From an uncultured Allobosea sp. (GTDB taxonomy: Bacteria; Pseudomonadota; Alphaproteobacteria; Rhizobiales; Beijerinckiaceae): 39,339 nucleotides of DNA. The stretch is taken from the NCBI RefSeq assembly GCF_945957345.1, contig NZ_CAMFKW010000047.1, positions 1 to 39,339 of the forward strand. The letters run 5' to 3'. This document shows positions 1 to 8,224 of the stretch, piece after piece (position 1 is the stretch's first letter; each line of letters opens with the position of its first letter). The notes beneath the pieces are model-generated. The model was not told the origin of the DNA. It did not search any database and was given only the letters and a program-made list of their open reading frames with translations. The position numbers and the translations under genes are program-made.

Positions 1-183
1 TGACGGCGCGAAATCTGAGGTTGACAGCTCCCCGCAATTAAAGGGCCGAAACACAACCACCGGGTCCGCCAGCCATTTCAGGCGCCCCCGAGCTTCGCTA
101 CAGAATGGCGATCCTCCGGCCCGGGCTTCGACGCCGGGCCTCTGGCCCCGCGATAGCCTTACGTAGCTCCCGGATATCGGGCA
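1..183. other. left edge without a recognised gene
   Basis: No convincing reading frame is visible on either strand. A 7-bp inverted repeat (GGCCCGG at 118-124, CCGGGCC at 134-140) lies downstream of the leftward PepSY-like gene, but no T-run follows it on the minus strand, so I do not call it a terminator. The first 50 bases could be the edge of a mobile element, but nothing here proves that. Confidence 0.3.
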
Positions 184-477
184 CTAGTCATCATCGTCTC
201 CGGCAGTCATGAGGCGCCCGGAACGAGCATCGACGACAAATGTATCCGTTCTGCCGTCCTTGACGCCTGTGGTCACAAAGGCCGAGCCTAGGTGCATGAC
301 CTGGATATCATTGTACTTCGCTTCCTGCATCTTCTGCTTGATGATATCTTCCGAGACGGGCTTGTCGCTTGGCACAAAAGCCTGTCTGAGCTCCATTTCA
401 TGATATGCCACGACCATCCCGGCAATTCCCAGGGCCAAAACTACTCCGGCGAGAGCGAAAGCGATTCGATTGCCCAT
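184..477 (-). CDS. small membrane-anchored PepSY-like protein
   Basis: A 97-residue protein with one N-terminal hydrophobic segment (about residues 5-25) and a short extracytoplasmic domain. Residues 42-92 follow the PepSY pattern: a helix of the type VSEDIIKQKM, a turn with Y-N-D-I-Q-V, then a strand pair ending V-D-A-R-S-G-R-L. It ends in four aspartates. A GGAG ribosome site lies about 10 bases before the ATG. It lies 68 bp downstream of the cytochrome b gene on the same strand, so co-transcription is likely. PepSY domains are usually inhibitory or regulatory extracytoplasmic modules; a role beside cytochrome b is inference. The family assignment is by eye only. Confidence 0.6.
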   Translation of the reverse strand: MGNRIAFALAGVVLALGIAGMVVAYHEMELRQAFVPSDKPVSEDIIKQKMQEAKYNDIQVMHLGSAFVTTGVKDGRTDTFVVDARSGRLMTAGDDDD

Positions 478-545
478 TTTGCAGTCTCCTTGCTAGAGGT
501 GATGCTTTTGGCATCATCGGCACGTCTTCAGGTGCGAAAGCAGGT

Positions 546-1796
546 TTACCGCTCCATTGCGTATGACCTCGGGCGATCCGCCAGGATACCGTCCGCAATT
601 GAGGCGGGACGGGGCCTCGGGGTCTCCCACACGCCGAGGAGAGGCAGCACGATCAGGAAGTGCGCAAAGTAATACGCTGTGCAAATGCGCGAAAGAACAA
701 CATAGATACCTTCCGCAGGTCGAGACCCAAGATATCCCAGAGACAAGCATACGGCGCAAAAAATCCAGAAAAATACTCTGTAGTACGGACGATATTTTGC
801 AGATCGAACGGGCGAGGTATCGAGCCATGGCAAGAACGCCAAGACACCGATGGCCGAGAACATAGCCAAAACACCCGGGAGTTTTGACGGAATACTCCTG
901 AGGATTGCATAAAAAGGCAGAAAATACCACTCAGGCATGATCTCCGCCGGTGTTACCGCCGGGTTGGCAGGCACGTAATTCTCAGAGGCCATAAGATAAT
1001 TCGGCTCGTAGAAAACAAATAAAAGATAGATGAAGAAGAAACAGATGACCCCAAACGCATCTTTGATCGTGGCGTAAGGCGTAAACGGCAATGTATCCTT
1101 TTCAACGTCCCGAATTTCGATGCCATCAGGATTGTTTTGTCCAACGACATGCAAGGCCCAGATATGGAGGACGATCACGCCCACGATCATGAAAGGCAAA
1201 AGATAATGTAGCGAAAAGAAGCGGTTGAGCGTCGGATTCGCGACGGTGTAACCGCCCCAAAGCAACGTCACGATCCATTCGCCGACCACCGGAATCGCAG
1301 AGAGCAGGTTCGTGATGACGGTGGCGCCCCAGAAACTCATTTGGCCCCACGGCAATACATACCCCATGAATGCGGTTGCCATCATCAGGAGCAGGAGGAC
1401 CACCCCGAGAACCCAAACAACCTCGCGGGGCTGCTTGTAGGATCCGTAATACATCCCTCGAAACATATGCGTATACGCGGCAATAAATACAAATGATGCT
1501 CCAGTCGCATGCAAATACCGCAGGAGCCATCCATAATTTACATCGCGCATAATGTGTTCGACGGACGAGAACGCCATCGTTGATTCTGGCGTATAATGCA
1601 TTGCAAGCACGACCCCCGTGATGATTTGAGTCACGAGGACAACACTCAGCATCGCGCCAAACGTCCACCAGTAATTGATATTCCGAGGTGTTGGGTAGGA
1701 AATGAACGACTCGTGAGCAAGACTAATGATGGGCAAACGTCGTTCCAGCCATCGACTGAACGCGCTTCGCGGGACATAAGCAGCGGGCTTTTCCAT
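546..1796 (-). CDS. petB: cytochrome b of bc1-complex type, orphan copy
   Basis: A 416-residue integral membrane protein with about eight hydrophobic helices, the usual size for a proteobacterial cytochrome b. The four haem ligands sit in pairs 14 residues apart: H96/H110 and H197/H211. The quinol-site PEWY motif is at 288-291. In a bc1 complex this subunit carries haems bL and bH and oxidises quinol at the Qo site. Unusually, no Rieske protein or cytochrome c1 gene adjoins it; the neighbours are a PepSY-like gene and a DUF1259 gene of a chromate locus. The gene is visibly richer in A and T than the replication genes to the right, which suggests transfer. It may be an extra copy of the housekeeping subunit or part of a different quinol-oxidising unit; the family call itself is secure. 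Confidence 0.9.
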   Translation of the reverse strand: MEKPAAYVPRSAFSRWLERRLPIISLAHESFISYPTPRNINYWWTFGAMLSVVLVTQIITGVVLAMHYTPESTMAFSSVEHIMRDVNYGWLLRYLHATGASFVFIAAYTHMFRGMYYGSYKQPREVVWVLGVVLLLLMMATAFMGYVLPWGQMSFWGATVITNLLSAIPVVGEWIVTLLWGGYTVANPTLNRFFSLHYLLPFMIVGVIVLHIWALHVVGQNNPDGIEIRDVEKDTLPFTPYATIKDAFGVICFFFIYLLFVFYEPNYLMASENYVPANPAVTPAEIMPEWYFLPFYAILRSIPSKLPGVLAMFSAIGVLAFLPWLDTSPVRSAKYRPYYRVFFWIFCAVCLSLGYLGSRPAEGIYVVLSRICTAYYFAHFLIVLPLLGVWETPRPRPASIADGILADRPRSYAMER

Positions 1797-1979
1797 CCTT
1801 GTTATACTCCAGGTTCTTGCGGCACGCGCCCGGTCGGCAGTGGGACTGGATAGCTGAGCCGGCGGGGCCAGTTGAAAAGTCAGAGGCTAAACAGGCCACG
1901 CGCCCCGGATTATTAGAAACGCGGGCGAAAGGCTGCCGACCGACGTCGATGTCTGGCCTCGATCAGCGCCTGCAGGCCG
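1797..1979. other. 183-bp spacer between cytochrome b and DUF1259 genes
   Basis: I see no gene, strong hairpin or clear promoter. It is long enough to hold a separate promoter for the cytochrome b / PepSY pair. Confidence 0.4.
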
Positions 1980-2867
1980 CTAGGACTTCTTGCCGCTCGC
2001 GGTCTTGTCGAGCGCAGCCTTCAGCCCCTTGGCCAGTTTCAAGGCGTCGTCATTCGCCCAGAAATGCATGAAGAACAGCCGTGGCGTGTCTTCGAGCATA
2101 TGACTGTGGACCGCAGTCACCTCGATCCCGTTCTCGCGGAGAGCGCGCAGGACCGGGTTCACCTCCGATGCGATCAGGACGAAATCGCCGGTGATGGCCG
2201 CCTTGCCGTTACCCGTTGGCTGGAAATTAATAGCGGTGGCCGAGCCCATCGCTTCCGGCACCTCCATGCCGCCATCGCGAATAGTCTCCGGACGCAGAAC
2301 ACCGACCTGGTAGACGCCGCCGTTCACCCTGCCCTTATACCCGAGCGCCTGGTCGATGGCCGACGTGTCAAGATCGATCGCGGCAGCGGGAGCCGGCGCT
2401 GTCTCCCCGAGAGGCGTGCCGCTCTCCTGCAAGCCAGCATGCAGTGCTGCCGCCAGCTTCACTGCATCGCCGTGGCCGCTGACATGCATGTACATGGTCG
2501 CAGGCTCCGACCGCAGCAGATGATTGTGCAGCGCGGTGATCTCGAGGCCGCTTTCGACCAGCTTCTTCATGACCGGATTCACTTCCGGTTGGGTCAGGAC
2601 GAGATCCCCCATCACCATGGCGTCGTGATCGCCCATCGACTGAAATGCCAACCATGAGCCGAGCGCCAGTGCGGGCTTGAGCTCCACGCCGTCGAGCCTG
2701 ACCTTCAGATCCGTCCGCGGCAACCCGACTCGATAGATGTGACCTGACGCCATTGCGCCGGATTTTCCGAGTGCCTTGCCAACTGCGGACCAGTCAGGTT
2801 CGGCATGTGCCGGCGCGCAAATAAGCAACGCCAAGGCGGCGCCGAGAGAGAATTTCGGTTGCATCAT
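1980..2867 (-). CDS. exported tandem DUF1259 (LppY/LpqO, ChrL-like) protein
   Basis: A 295-residue protein with a signal peptide (residues 1-22, cut after A-H-A). The mature part consists of two similar halves, about 42-146 and 182-286. Both contain E-V-N-P-V, then a T-A-x-H-x-H motif, then M-H about 12 residues later, then D-A-x-K-L-A. The histidines are H114/H116/H128 and H254/H256/H268, a pattern that could bind metal. DUF1259 is the LppY/LpqO family; a member named ChrL belongs to the chromate cluster of Arthrobacter sp. FB24. Its position behind chromate genes fits that precedent. The molecular function is not known. No lipobox cysteine is obvious at the cleavage site, so this one is probably soluble in the periplasm. 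Confidence 0.8.
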   Translation of the reverse strand: MMQPKFSLGAALALLICAPAHAEPDWSAVGKALGKSGAMASGHIYRVGLPRTDLKVRLDGVELKPALALGSWLAFQSMGDHDAMVMGDLVLTQPEVNPVMKKLVESGLEITALHNHLLRSEPATMYMHVSGHGDAVKLAAALHAGLQESGTPLGETAPAPAAAIDLDTSAIDQALGYKGRVNGGVYQVGVLRPETIRDGGMEVPEAMGSATAINFQPTGNGKAAITGDFVLIASEVNPVLRALRENGIEVTAVHSHMLEDTPRLFFMHFWANDDALKLAKGLKAALDKTASGKKS

Positions 2868-2937
2868 GATGCTCCACTTTCATCGCCCCCGCGTTGAAAT
2901 GCCCCTGATCACGCACCCATAGATGCGAGCGTGCTTA

Positions 2938-3336
2938 TCAGTGCCGCGCCACAGGCCGCTGAACGATGCCTTCCTCGTAGATATCGGAGTCCGGCTCCTG
3001 GAGCCGGTAGGTCTTTCCCGAACGCGAAACGACGTAACAGCGCTGCTCATCGCGGGCTCGGTCCAGGCAGAGCTGGTCCTGCTTCACCTGCCAGCGCCCT
3101 ACGGTCTTCCTGCCCATTCCTATGTTCGTGAGGGTCCCATCGCGTCCAAGCACGAGCGTCCAGTGGACTTCATCCGTGAACTCCATACCCGTGAACAAGC
3201 TTCGGATTTCCGGACCTTTGAGGACACGGAAGGCCTCCGCCGTCGCGGAGCCGATGCTGGCCAAAACGACGAGGCCGAAGAGGGTGCCAGAAATCGGTCG
3301 GATGCGCCGGATGGCTTCGCGGCAGGAGCTCGTCAT
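2938..3336 (-). CDS. small exported protein of unknown function
   Basis: A 132-residue protein with an N-terminal hydrophobic segment (about 15-33) after a basic start (R-R-I-R), consistent with a signal peptide cut near A-T-A. The rest looks like a small beta-rich domain with two cysteines (in Q-L-C-L-D and Q-R-C-Y-V) that could form a disulphide in the periplasm. I do not recognise the family. Its ATG overlaps the stop of the upstream gene by 4 bases (ATGA, 3333-3336), so the two are translationally coupled. A 70-bp gap separates it from the DUF1259 gene downstream. Confidence 0.6.
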   Translation of the reverse strand: MTSSCREAIRRIRPISGTLFGLVVLASIGSATAEAFRVLKGPEIRSLFTGMEFTDEVHWTLVLGRDGTLTNIGMGRKTVGRWQVKQDQLCLDRARDEQRCYVVSRSGKTYRLQEPDSDIYEEGIVQRPVARH

Positions 3337-4001
3337 GGCTTCACACCCTCCAGCGCCGGGGACGGCAGTGGCGTGATCCCGACCCGATCGAAACGGGTCA
3401 CGCTATCGGCTTTGGTCCAGAGCGCGACCTTCCCACCCGTGGAGAAGGTCCCGTCGCGAGCCTCGAATAGAACCTTGCCGTTGAACGAGACACTGAGGCG
3501 ATCTCCCAACGCCCGCACCGCAAGGGTCTGCCATTCGTTCGACGGCACCTTGACGTTGGCTCCCGCCAGTTCCTCGCGCCTGCCACTTCTCACGCGGTAG
3601 AGACGGACGTTGTCCTCCAAGGCATTGGCCCGGACGACGTAATAGTTCTGCTGATCCTTCAGCCTGAAGGCGATGCCGCCGGCACGGTCGACGCTCCCCG
3701 AAACCGCCTTGAAGCGGGTCTCGATTTCTACATCTGCCGGGTAGATCGTGTCGTATATGGCGAGCGGGAATCTGTAGTCGGTCTTGTCGACGTCGAGTTG
3801 GGCCAATGCCTTCCCGCCATCGGCCGAGCCATCGTCAACGACTTCCCAGCGGCCGACGGCGCCGCTACCCGTAAGCGCAGAAACAAAGTCGAGAGGGAGC
3901 GCGCGAACTCGCGCGCTCCCGAAGGTGATCATCTGGGCGTTCGCGGAAAAGACCGCGCTGGCCAGCACGATTGCCGATGCGACCGCAACGGGTCTGATCA
4001 T
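3333..4001 (-). CDS. exported LamG/DUF1080-like beta-sandwich protein
   Basis: A 222-residue protein with a clear signal peptide (residues 1-22, ending S-A-N-A). Residues 45-212 show the alternating pattern of a concanavalin A-like sandwich: G-R-W-E-V near the start, a mid-strand G-G-I-A-F-R, Y-Y-V-V-R-A-N, and a late N-E-W-Q-T-L-A-V. This resembles DUF1080 or LamG domains, which often bind carbohydrate or act as structural modules; no catalytic residues can be assigned. It lies 30 bp downstream of the ChrB C-terminal-domain gene and overlaps the next gene by 4 bases, so it belongs to the chromate operon. A role in chromate resistance is inferred from position alone. Confidence 0.65.
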   Translation of the reverse strand: MIRPVAVASAIVLASAVFSANAQMITFGSARVRALPLDFVSALTGSGAVGRWEVVDDGSADGGKALAQLDVDKTDYRFPLAIYDTIYPADVEIETRFKAVSGSVDRAGGIAFRLKDQQNYYVVRANALEDNVRLYRVRSGRREELAGANVKVPSNEWQTLAVRALGDRLSVSFNGKVLFEARDGTFSTGGKVALWTKADSVTRFDRVGITPLPSPALEGVKP

Positions 4002-4031
4002 GGGCTTTCTCCAATACCGGACAGTGTGCCG

Positions 4032-4502
4032 TCAGGCGGCAGCCGGTTTCATCATGGGCGGCCAGTTGTGGGTCTCGCCCTTCCGGCGGGAGGCCCAGGC
4101 GTAGAGCGCGTCGTAGATGATGAAGCCGCGCTTCAGGACCTCGTGATCGTCCGGCGAGAGGTCGCGAAGGCCCATCGAGATCGCCAGCAGCCCGGCCGAC
4201 TGCGGCGTGAGATCGTGGCGGTCCGTATCGGCGCCGCGGACGATGGCGGCAATCGTAGCGACGGCCGGATCCTTGGCGAGATGATGCTTTTCGACGAAGG
4301 TGTCGAAGCTGCATCCCTCTCCGACATGCGTGTATTCGACGCCGGGCACGTCATAGGGAATGGCGCCGGTTTCCTCGGCTACCTTCCGGACCTGATCCGG
4401 CGGCACGAACAGGAACTCAGGCTCCTTGTCGATGAATCGCGTGATCAGCCAGGGGCAGGCGATCCGGTCGATGACCGGGCGTTCGCGTGTGACCCATTTC
4501 AT
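4032..4502 (-). CDS. free-standing ChrB C-terminal-domain protein
   Basis: A 156-residue protein that matches the C-terminal half of ChrB. It contains I-D-R-I-A-C-P-W-L-I-T-R-F-I-D near residues 11-25, matching D-R-I-G-C-S-W-L-I-R-R-F-I-D in the full-length ChrB at 5568-6554. It also shares E-x-T-H-x-G-x-x-C-S-F and a C-terminal I-Y-D-A-L-Y. It lacks the N-terminal part present in the full-length regulator. Separate N- and C-terminal ChrB genes are known in actinobacterial chromate clusters. Its ATG overlaps the stop of the SOD-rhodanese gene (ATGA, 4499-4502). It may sense chromate or partner ChrB; neither can be shown here. Confidence 0.85.
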   Translation of the reverse strand: MKWVTRERPVIDRIACPWLITRFIDKEPEFLFVPPDQVRKVAEETGAIPYDVPGVEYTHVGEGCSFDTFVEKHHLAKDPAVATIAAIVRGADTDRHDLTPQSAGLLAISMGLRDLSPDDHEVLKRGFIIYDALYAWASRRKGETHNWPPMMKPAAA

Positions 4503-5470
4503 GGCGTAGGCCTCCCTTCAGCGGTGGTGAGTGGAACGGTCGGGGCGCCGATCGCGTGCCAGGCGGCGATACCGCCCGCGAGCGAGTGAGCATCGAGACC
4601 GCGGCGTCGGAGTTCAGCGACCGCATCGCCGCTGACCTGGAAGCCGTAAACGCAGTAGGCGACGATCGGCTTGTCCTTCGGCAGGTCACCTGCCCATTCG
4701 GCGATCCGTTCTGGCGTGCGCAGTTGCGCTCCCGGAATCATATCGCTGCGCTTCGCCAAATCCTCGGCGAGGCAGACATCCAGCAGGACGAGATCGTCCT
4801 GGCGTTGCAGACGCGCCAGCAGATCCTCGGCAGCGATGCTGTTGCCCGGGACGGTAACCTCCGGCTCGCTGATCACCTGCCGGTATTGCGCGAGCCGCTG
4901 GAAGCGAGTGCCGACCCGTTCCCAGTGGATGTTCTTCATGAAGGCGTCGACATAGGCTCCAGCCTTTGCGCCGAAGTCGATGTGATAGGCGTGCTCGTAC
5001 ATATCGAGCGCCATGATCGGGATGCTGCCGGCCAGGAAGCTGGTGTGATCCTGCCCCCACTGGATCATCAGGCGCTGATGGCGCTCCGACCAGACCAGCA
5101 ACGTCCAGCCCGAGCCGCCTGCCTGCGCCTTGGCGCAGGCAGCGAATTTCGAGCGCCAACCGGCGACGCTGCCGAAATCACGCTCCAGCGCGAGGGCCAG
5201 GTCGCCCGCGGCATCGCCGGTGCCGCCAAGGCCGTCGAAATAGATCTCGTGCAGGATCGCCGAATTGGCGGCGATGAGCTCTTCCCGCTTGAGACCGTTG
5301 ATGTCGAATACCGGTGTCTGGCTCCAGTCGAGTTCGTCAAGCCGGCGCTCGATGGCGTTGAGGCGCCGTACGGCTCCACCATAATTGTTCTCGTAATGGC
5401 TCGCCAGAAGCCGCTCTGAGAGTCCTTCGAGGCGCGGCGGCTTAAAGGGCAATGGCTTGATCCGGTGCAT
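4499..5470 (-). CDS. chrC: ChrC-type superoxide dismutase fused to rhodanese
   Basis: A 323-residue fusion. Residues 1-200 are an Fe/Mn superoxide dismutase with metal ligands H25, H74, D156 and H160 (D-M-Y-E-H-A-Y). Residues 205-315 are a rhodanese domain with the candidate catalytic cysteine C273 in A-Y-C-V-Y-G-F. By eye alignment to E. coli SodB, the second-sphere residues H30, H31 and Tyr34 are replaced by N, Y and A, and SodB Q69 is absent, while Q140 sits near the manganese-type glutamine position. ChrC in chromate operons is a dismutase thought to remove superoxide made during chromate reduction. The rhodanese part may handle sulfur or sulfate-analogue chemistry (inference). A GAGG site precedes the ATG. 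It is the first gene of the leftward unit, divergent from chrB. Confidence 0.88.
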   Translation of the reverse strand: MHRIKPLPFKPPRLEGLSERLLASHYENNYGGAVRRLNAIERRLDELDWSQTPVFDINGLKREELIAANSAILHEIYFDGLGGTGDAAGDLALALERDFGSVAGWRSKFAACAKAQAGGSGWTLLVWSERHQRLMIQWGQDHTSFLAGSIPIMALDMYEHAYHIDFGAKAGAYVDAFMKNIHWERVGTRFQRLAQYRQVISEPEVTVPGNSIAAEDLLARLQRQDDLVLLDVCLAEDLAKRSDMIPGAQLRTPERIAEWAGDLPKDKPIVAYCVYGFQVSGDAVAELRRRGLDAHSLAGGIAAWHAIGAPTVPLTTAEGRPTP

Positions 5471-5567
5471 GGCACCCTCTTTCGGAATAGGTATCGAAGG
5501 GACGCTACGCCTGAATCAATCTGGATACAAGTGTTGCTTTTCACATTTCTGATGATACGGTGATGAC
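5471..5567. promoter_or_regulatory. divergent chrC / chrB promoter region
   Basis: A 97-bp gap between two outward-facing chromate genes, so it must hold both promoters and probably the ChrB operator. The pentamer GATAC or its complement GTATC occurs three times (around 5491, 5524 and 5554). I cannot fix -10 and -35 boxes with confidence. Confidence 0.45.
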
Positions 5568-6554
5568 ATGAACGTTGACGACTCCTCGGCTGAGCAGCGC
5601 TGGCTCCTGCTGATCCACCAGTTGCCGAGCAAGCCCGCCTATTTCCGAGTGAAGATCTGGCGACGGCTGCAAGGCATCGGCGCGGTCGCGGTGAAGAGCA
5701 CGGTTTATGCGCTGCCTGCGAATGCCGAGACACAGGAGGATTTCGAGTGGCTGTTGAAGGAGATCGTCGAGGGCGGTGGCGAGGCCATGCTCTGCGAAGC
5801 TCGTCTGATCGACGGGCTCTCGGATCACCAGGCACGGGCTCTGTTCGATGCTGCGCGGGACGAGGACTACGAGGCCCTCTCGAAGGAGGCGCGGGCCCTC
5901 GGCGTCCGCCTCGCAACACCCAGCGCTGACGACGAAGGCGTCGAATTTGGTTCGCAAGCCAAGCGCCTGCGGAAGCGGCTGACCGATATCGCCGCTATCG
6001 ATTTCTTTGCGGCCACCGGCCGCCTAACCGCTGAAAGCCTGATCGCTGATCTGGAGCTTAGGCTGACAAAGGATAAACAGATGGTCGAAAAACCGCCAGA
6101 GACCCCACAATCGAATCCGCCAGATTATAGGGGCCGCGTTTGGGTCACACGCAGCGGTATCTTTATCGACCGCATTGGCTGCAGCTGGCTGATCCGTCGT
6201 TTCATCGATCCGAGCGCCGCTATCATCTTCGTTGCTGGCAAGAACTACGAACCCAAGCCCGGAGAGTTGCGCTTCGACATGTTTGAAGGCGAGATCACCC
6301 ATGAAGGCGACCGATGCAGTTTCGAAGTCCTGCTGACCCGCGCCGGTCTTGCCGATCCTGCTCTCCAAGCCATCGCCGAGATCGTCCACGACATAGATCT
6401 AAAGGACGGCAAGTTCGGTCGCGAGGAAACGACCGGGGTGGCAAGTCTCATTTCCGGCGTCTGCGCGGCCAATCCGCAGGACGAGGACCGGCTTACCCAA
6501 GGCGCCACGATCTTTGACAATCTATACCAGTACTTCAGGTCCAAGCGAGCCTAA
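5568..6554 (+). CDS. chrB: chromate resistance regulator ChrB
   Basis: A 328-residue protein with both ChrB parts. The N-terminal part (about 1-165) contains W-L-L-L-I-H-Q-L-P and a K-x-W-R-R-L-Q segment; the C-terminal part (about 188-325) contains D-R-I-G-C-S-W-L-I-R-R-F-I-D and T-H-E-G-D-R-C-S-F. ChrB proteins are chromate-responsive regulators needed for full induction of chrA in characterised alphaproteobacterial and Cupriavidus systems. A GGTG lies about 6 bases before the ATG. chrA follows after 16 bp, so the two form an operon. A second gene for the C-terminal part alone lies on the opposite strand at 4032-4502. Confidence 0.92.
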   Translation: MNVDDSSAEQRWLLLIHQLPSKPAYFRVKIWRRLQGIGAVAVKSTVYALPANAETQEDFEWLLKEIVEGGGEAMLCEARLIDGLSDHQARALFDAARDEDYEALSKEARALGVRLATPSADDEGVEFGSQAKRLRKRLTDIAAIDFFAATGRLTAESLIADLELRLTKDKQMVEKPPETPQSNPPDYRGRVWVTRSGIFIDRIGCSWLIRRFIDPSAAIIFVAGKNYEPKPGELRFDMFEGEITHEGDRCSFEVLLTRAGLADPALQAIAEIVHDIDLKDGKFGREETTGVASLISGVCAANPQDEDRLTQGATIFDNLYQYFRSKRA

Positions 6555-6570
6555 TGATCGGGGATCAGCT

Positions 6571-7986
6571 ATGAGCAAGATCGAAACTCTTGGTTCCACA
6601 CCGGCCAAGCAGAGTCCCGTGCCCGATCACGGTGTTTCATTCGGAGAGGCGGTGCGCGTCTGGGCCCGGGTGGCGGCGCTCAGCTTCGGCGGGCCCGCCG
6701 GGCAGATCGCGGTGCTGCACCGCATCGTCGTCGAGGAGAAGCGCTGGATTGGTGAGACGCGCTTCCTGCACGCCTTGAACTATTGCACTCTGCTGCCTGG
6801 ACCGGAAGCACAGCAACTCGCCGTTTATATCGGCTGGCTATTGCATAAGACAAAGGGCGGCCTTGTTGCCGGAATCTTGTTTGTGGTGCCCGGTGTCGTC
6901 GCCATCATGGCGCTGAGCTGGATCTACGCCATCTTCGGCAATGTCGGAAGCGTCCAAGCGCTCTTCTTCGGCTTGAAGGCCGCGGTCCTTGCGATCGTGC
7001 TCGAAGCTGTGCTCCGGATCGGTCGGCGCTCGCTGAAGAACGGGGTGATGATCGGCCTCGCCGTGGCCGCCTTTCTCGCGCTAACCGTCTTTCAGGCTCC
7101 CTTCCCCCTCGTCGTCTTCGTAGCCGGCCTGATCGGTTATGTCGGTGGGCGTGCGGGGTGGTCGGCCTTTCTGGCTGGTGGCGGCCATGGCAAGGTCGGT
7201 GGCAATCAGGTCGCCGATATCGACTCCGCGCTTGGCGAAGGCATTCCAGCCCATGCCACGCCCCCCTTAAGCTGGTCGCTGAAGGTTGCGGCGATTGGTG
7301 CCCTCATTTGGTTTGGTCCAATCATCATTTTGCTGGCGACGTTTGGCCGCGGTGACGTATTTACCGAAATCTCCGTCTTCTTTTCCAAGATGGCCATGGT
7401 GACCTTCGGCGGGGCCTATTCGGTCCTGTCTTATGTCGCCCAGCAGGCGGTTGAGCACTATGGCTGGCTGAAGCCGGGCGAGATGCTGGATGGTCTCGGC
7501 ATGGCCGAGACCACCCCCGGGCCGCTGATCATGGTCACGCAGTTCGTCGGCTTCATGGGCGCCTACCGCGCACCGGGTTCGCTCAACCCGCTGCTGGCGG
7601 CCACGCTCGGCGGCCTCCTGACGACCTGGGTGACCTTCGTGCCCTGCTTCCTCTGGATCTTCCTGGGTGCGCCGTTCATGGAGACGATGCGCAGCAACAA
7701 GGCCCTGTCGGCTGCCCTCGGCGCCATCACCGCTGCCGTCGTCGGCGTGATCCTGAACCTGTCGATCTGGTTCGCCATGCACGTCTTGTTCGCTGAGGTC
7801 AGCCAGGTTCGAGCCTATGGCATGGAACTCGATGTGCCCGTCCTGAGCACCGTCAACGTCGCCTCGTTGCTGCTGACCATTGCCGCCATGATCGCGGTGT
7901 TCCGCTTCAAGGTCGGGATGATCAAGGTCATCGCAGCGTGCTCGGTCGCCGGGCTGCTCTATGGGCTTGCGACGGGCATGGTCTGA
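6571..7986 (+). CDS. chrA: chromate efflux transporter ChrA, two-domain form
   Basis: A 471-residue inner-membrane protein of the long-chain CHR family, made of two homologous halves. The first carries F-G-G-P-A-G-Q-I and P-G-P-E-A-Q-Q; the second carries F-G-G-A-Y-S-V-L and T-T-P-G-P-L-I-M-V. About ten or more hydrophobic helices are visible, with a hydrophilic linker near residues 200-230. ChrA exports chromate from the cytoplasm. I chose the ATG at 6571, which follows a GGGG 6-9 bases upstream; an upstream ATG in frame at 6514 would lie inside chrB. It is the second gene of the chrB-chrA operon and the last intact gene before the island boundary. Confidence 0.95.
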   Translation: MSKIETLGSTPAKQSPVPDHGVSFGEAVRVWARVAALSFGGPAGQIAVLHRIVVEEKRWIGETRFLHALNYCTLLPGPEAQQLAVYIGWLLHKTKGGLVAGILFVVPGVVAIMALSWIYAIFGNVGSVQALFFGLKAAVLAIVLEAVLRIGRRSLKNGVMIGLAVAAFLALTVFQAPFPLVVFVAGLIGYVGGRAGWSAFLAGGGHGKVGGNQVADIDSALGEGIPAHATPPLSWSLKVAAIGALIWFGPIIILLATFGRGDVFTEISVFFSKMAMVTFGGAYSVLSYVAQQAVEHYGWLKPGEMLDGLGMAETTPGPLIMVTQFVGFMGAYRAPGSLNPLLAATLGGLLTTWVTFVPCFLWIFLGAPFMETMRSNKALSAALGAITAAVVGVILNLSIWFAMHVLFAEVSQVRAYGMELDVPVLSTVNVASLLLTIAAMIAVFRFKVGMIKVIAACSVAGLLYGLATGMV

Positions 7987-8045
7987 TCGCGATTGCGCAA
8001 ACGAACGATCGACGACGGACCCCGCCCGTCGTCGACTTTTGCCGA

Positions 8046-8180
8046 TCACAGCGCGTTCAGGAAGGCCAGTAACTCATCGTCCGGCTTAAAGCGGCTGCTG
8101 TCCGGCCCATCGATCGGGCGCCACTCTGCTGAGGCGGCCTCCTTAAGCGATGCGGGCACGAAGAAGCCGACGTCTTCTGC
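8046..8180 (-). pseudogene. truncated C-terminal tail of an unidentified gene
   Basis: An open frame of 44 codons ends in TGA at 8046-8048 and is preceded in frame by a TAG at 8181-8183. There is no start codon with a ribosome site. The peptide reads like a natural protein C-terminus (a P-A-S-L-K-E-A stretch, W-R-P-I-D-G-P-D, then K-P-D-D-E-L-L-A-F-L-N-A-L). I suspect the tail of a recombinase or other mobile-element gene but cannot name the family. It is cut exactly at the repeats beside gyrB. Confidence 0.45.
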
Positions 8181-8224
8181 CTAGATCAGACTCACATATT
8201 CTGATCTAGACTCATTTATTCTGA
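8181..8224. repeat. paired direct repeats with an embedded palindrome
   Basis: Two 17-bp direct repeats (AGACTCACATATTCTGA at 8188-8204 and AGACTCATTTATTCTGA at 8208-8224) match at 15 positions and sit 20 bp apart. A perfect 9-bp inverted repeat, CTAGATCAG (8181-8189) and CTGATCTAG (8201-8209), overlaps them. The segment is A/T-rich beside GC-rich gyrB. Two sites one helical-turn multiple apart suit recombinase binding or an element end. Confidence 0.6.
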
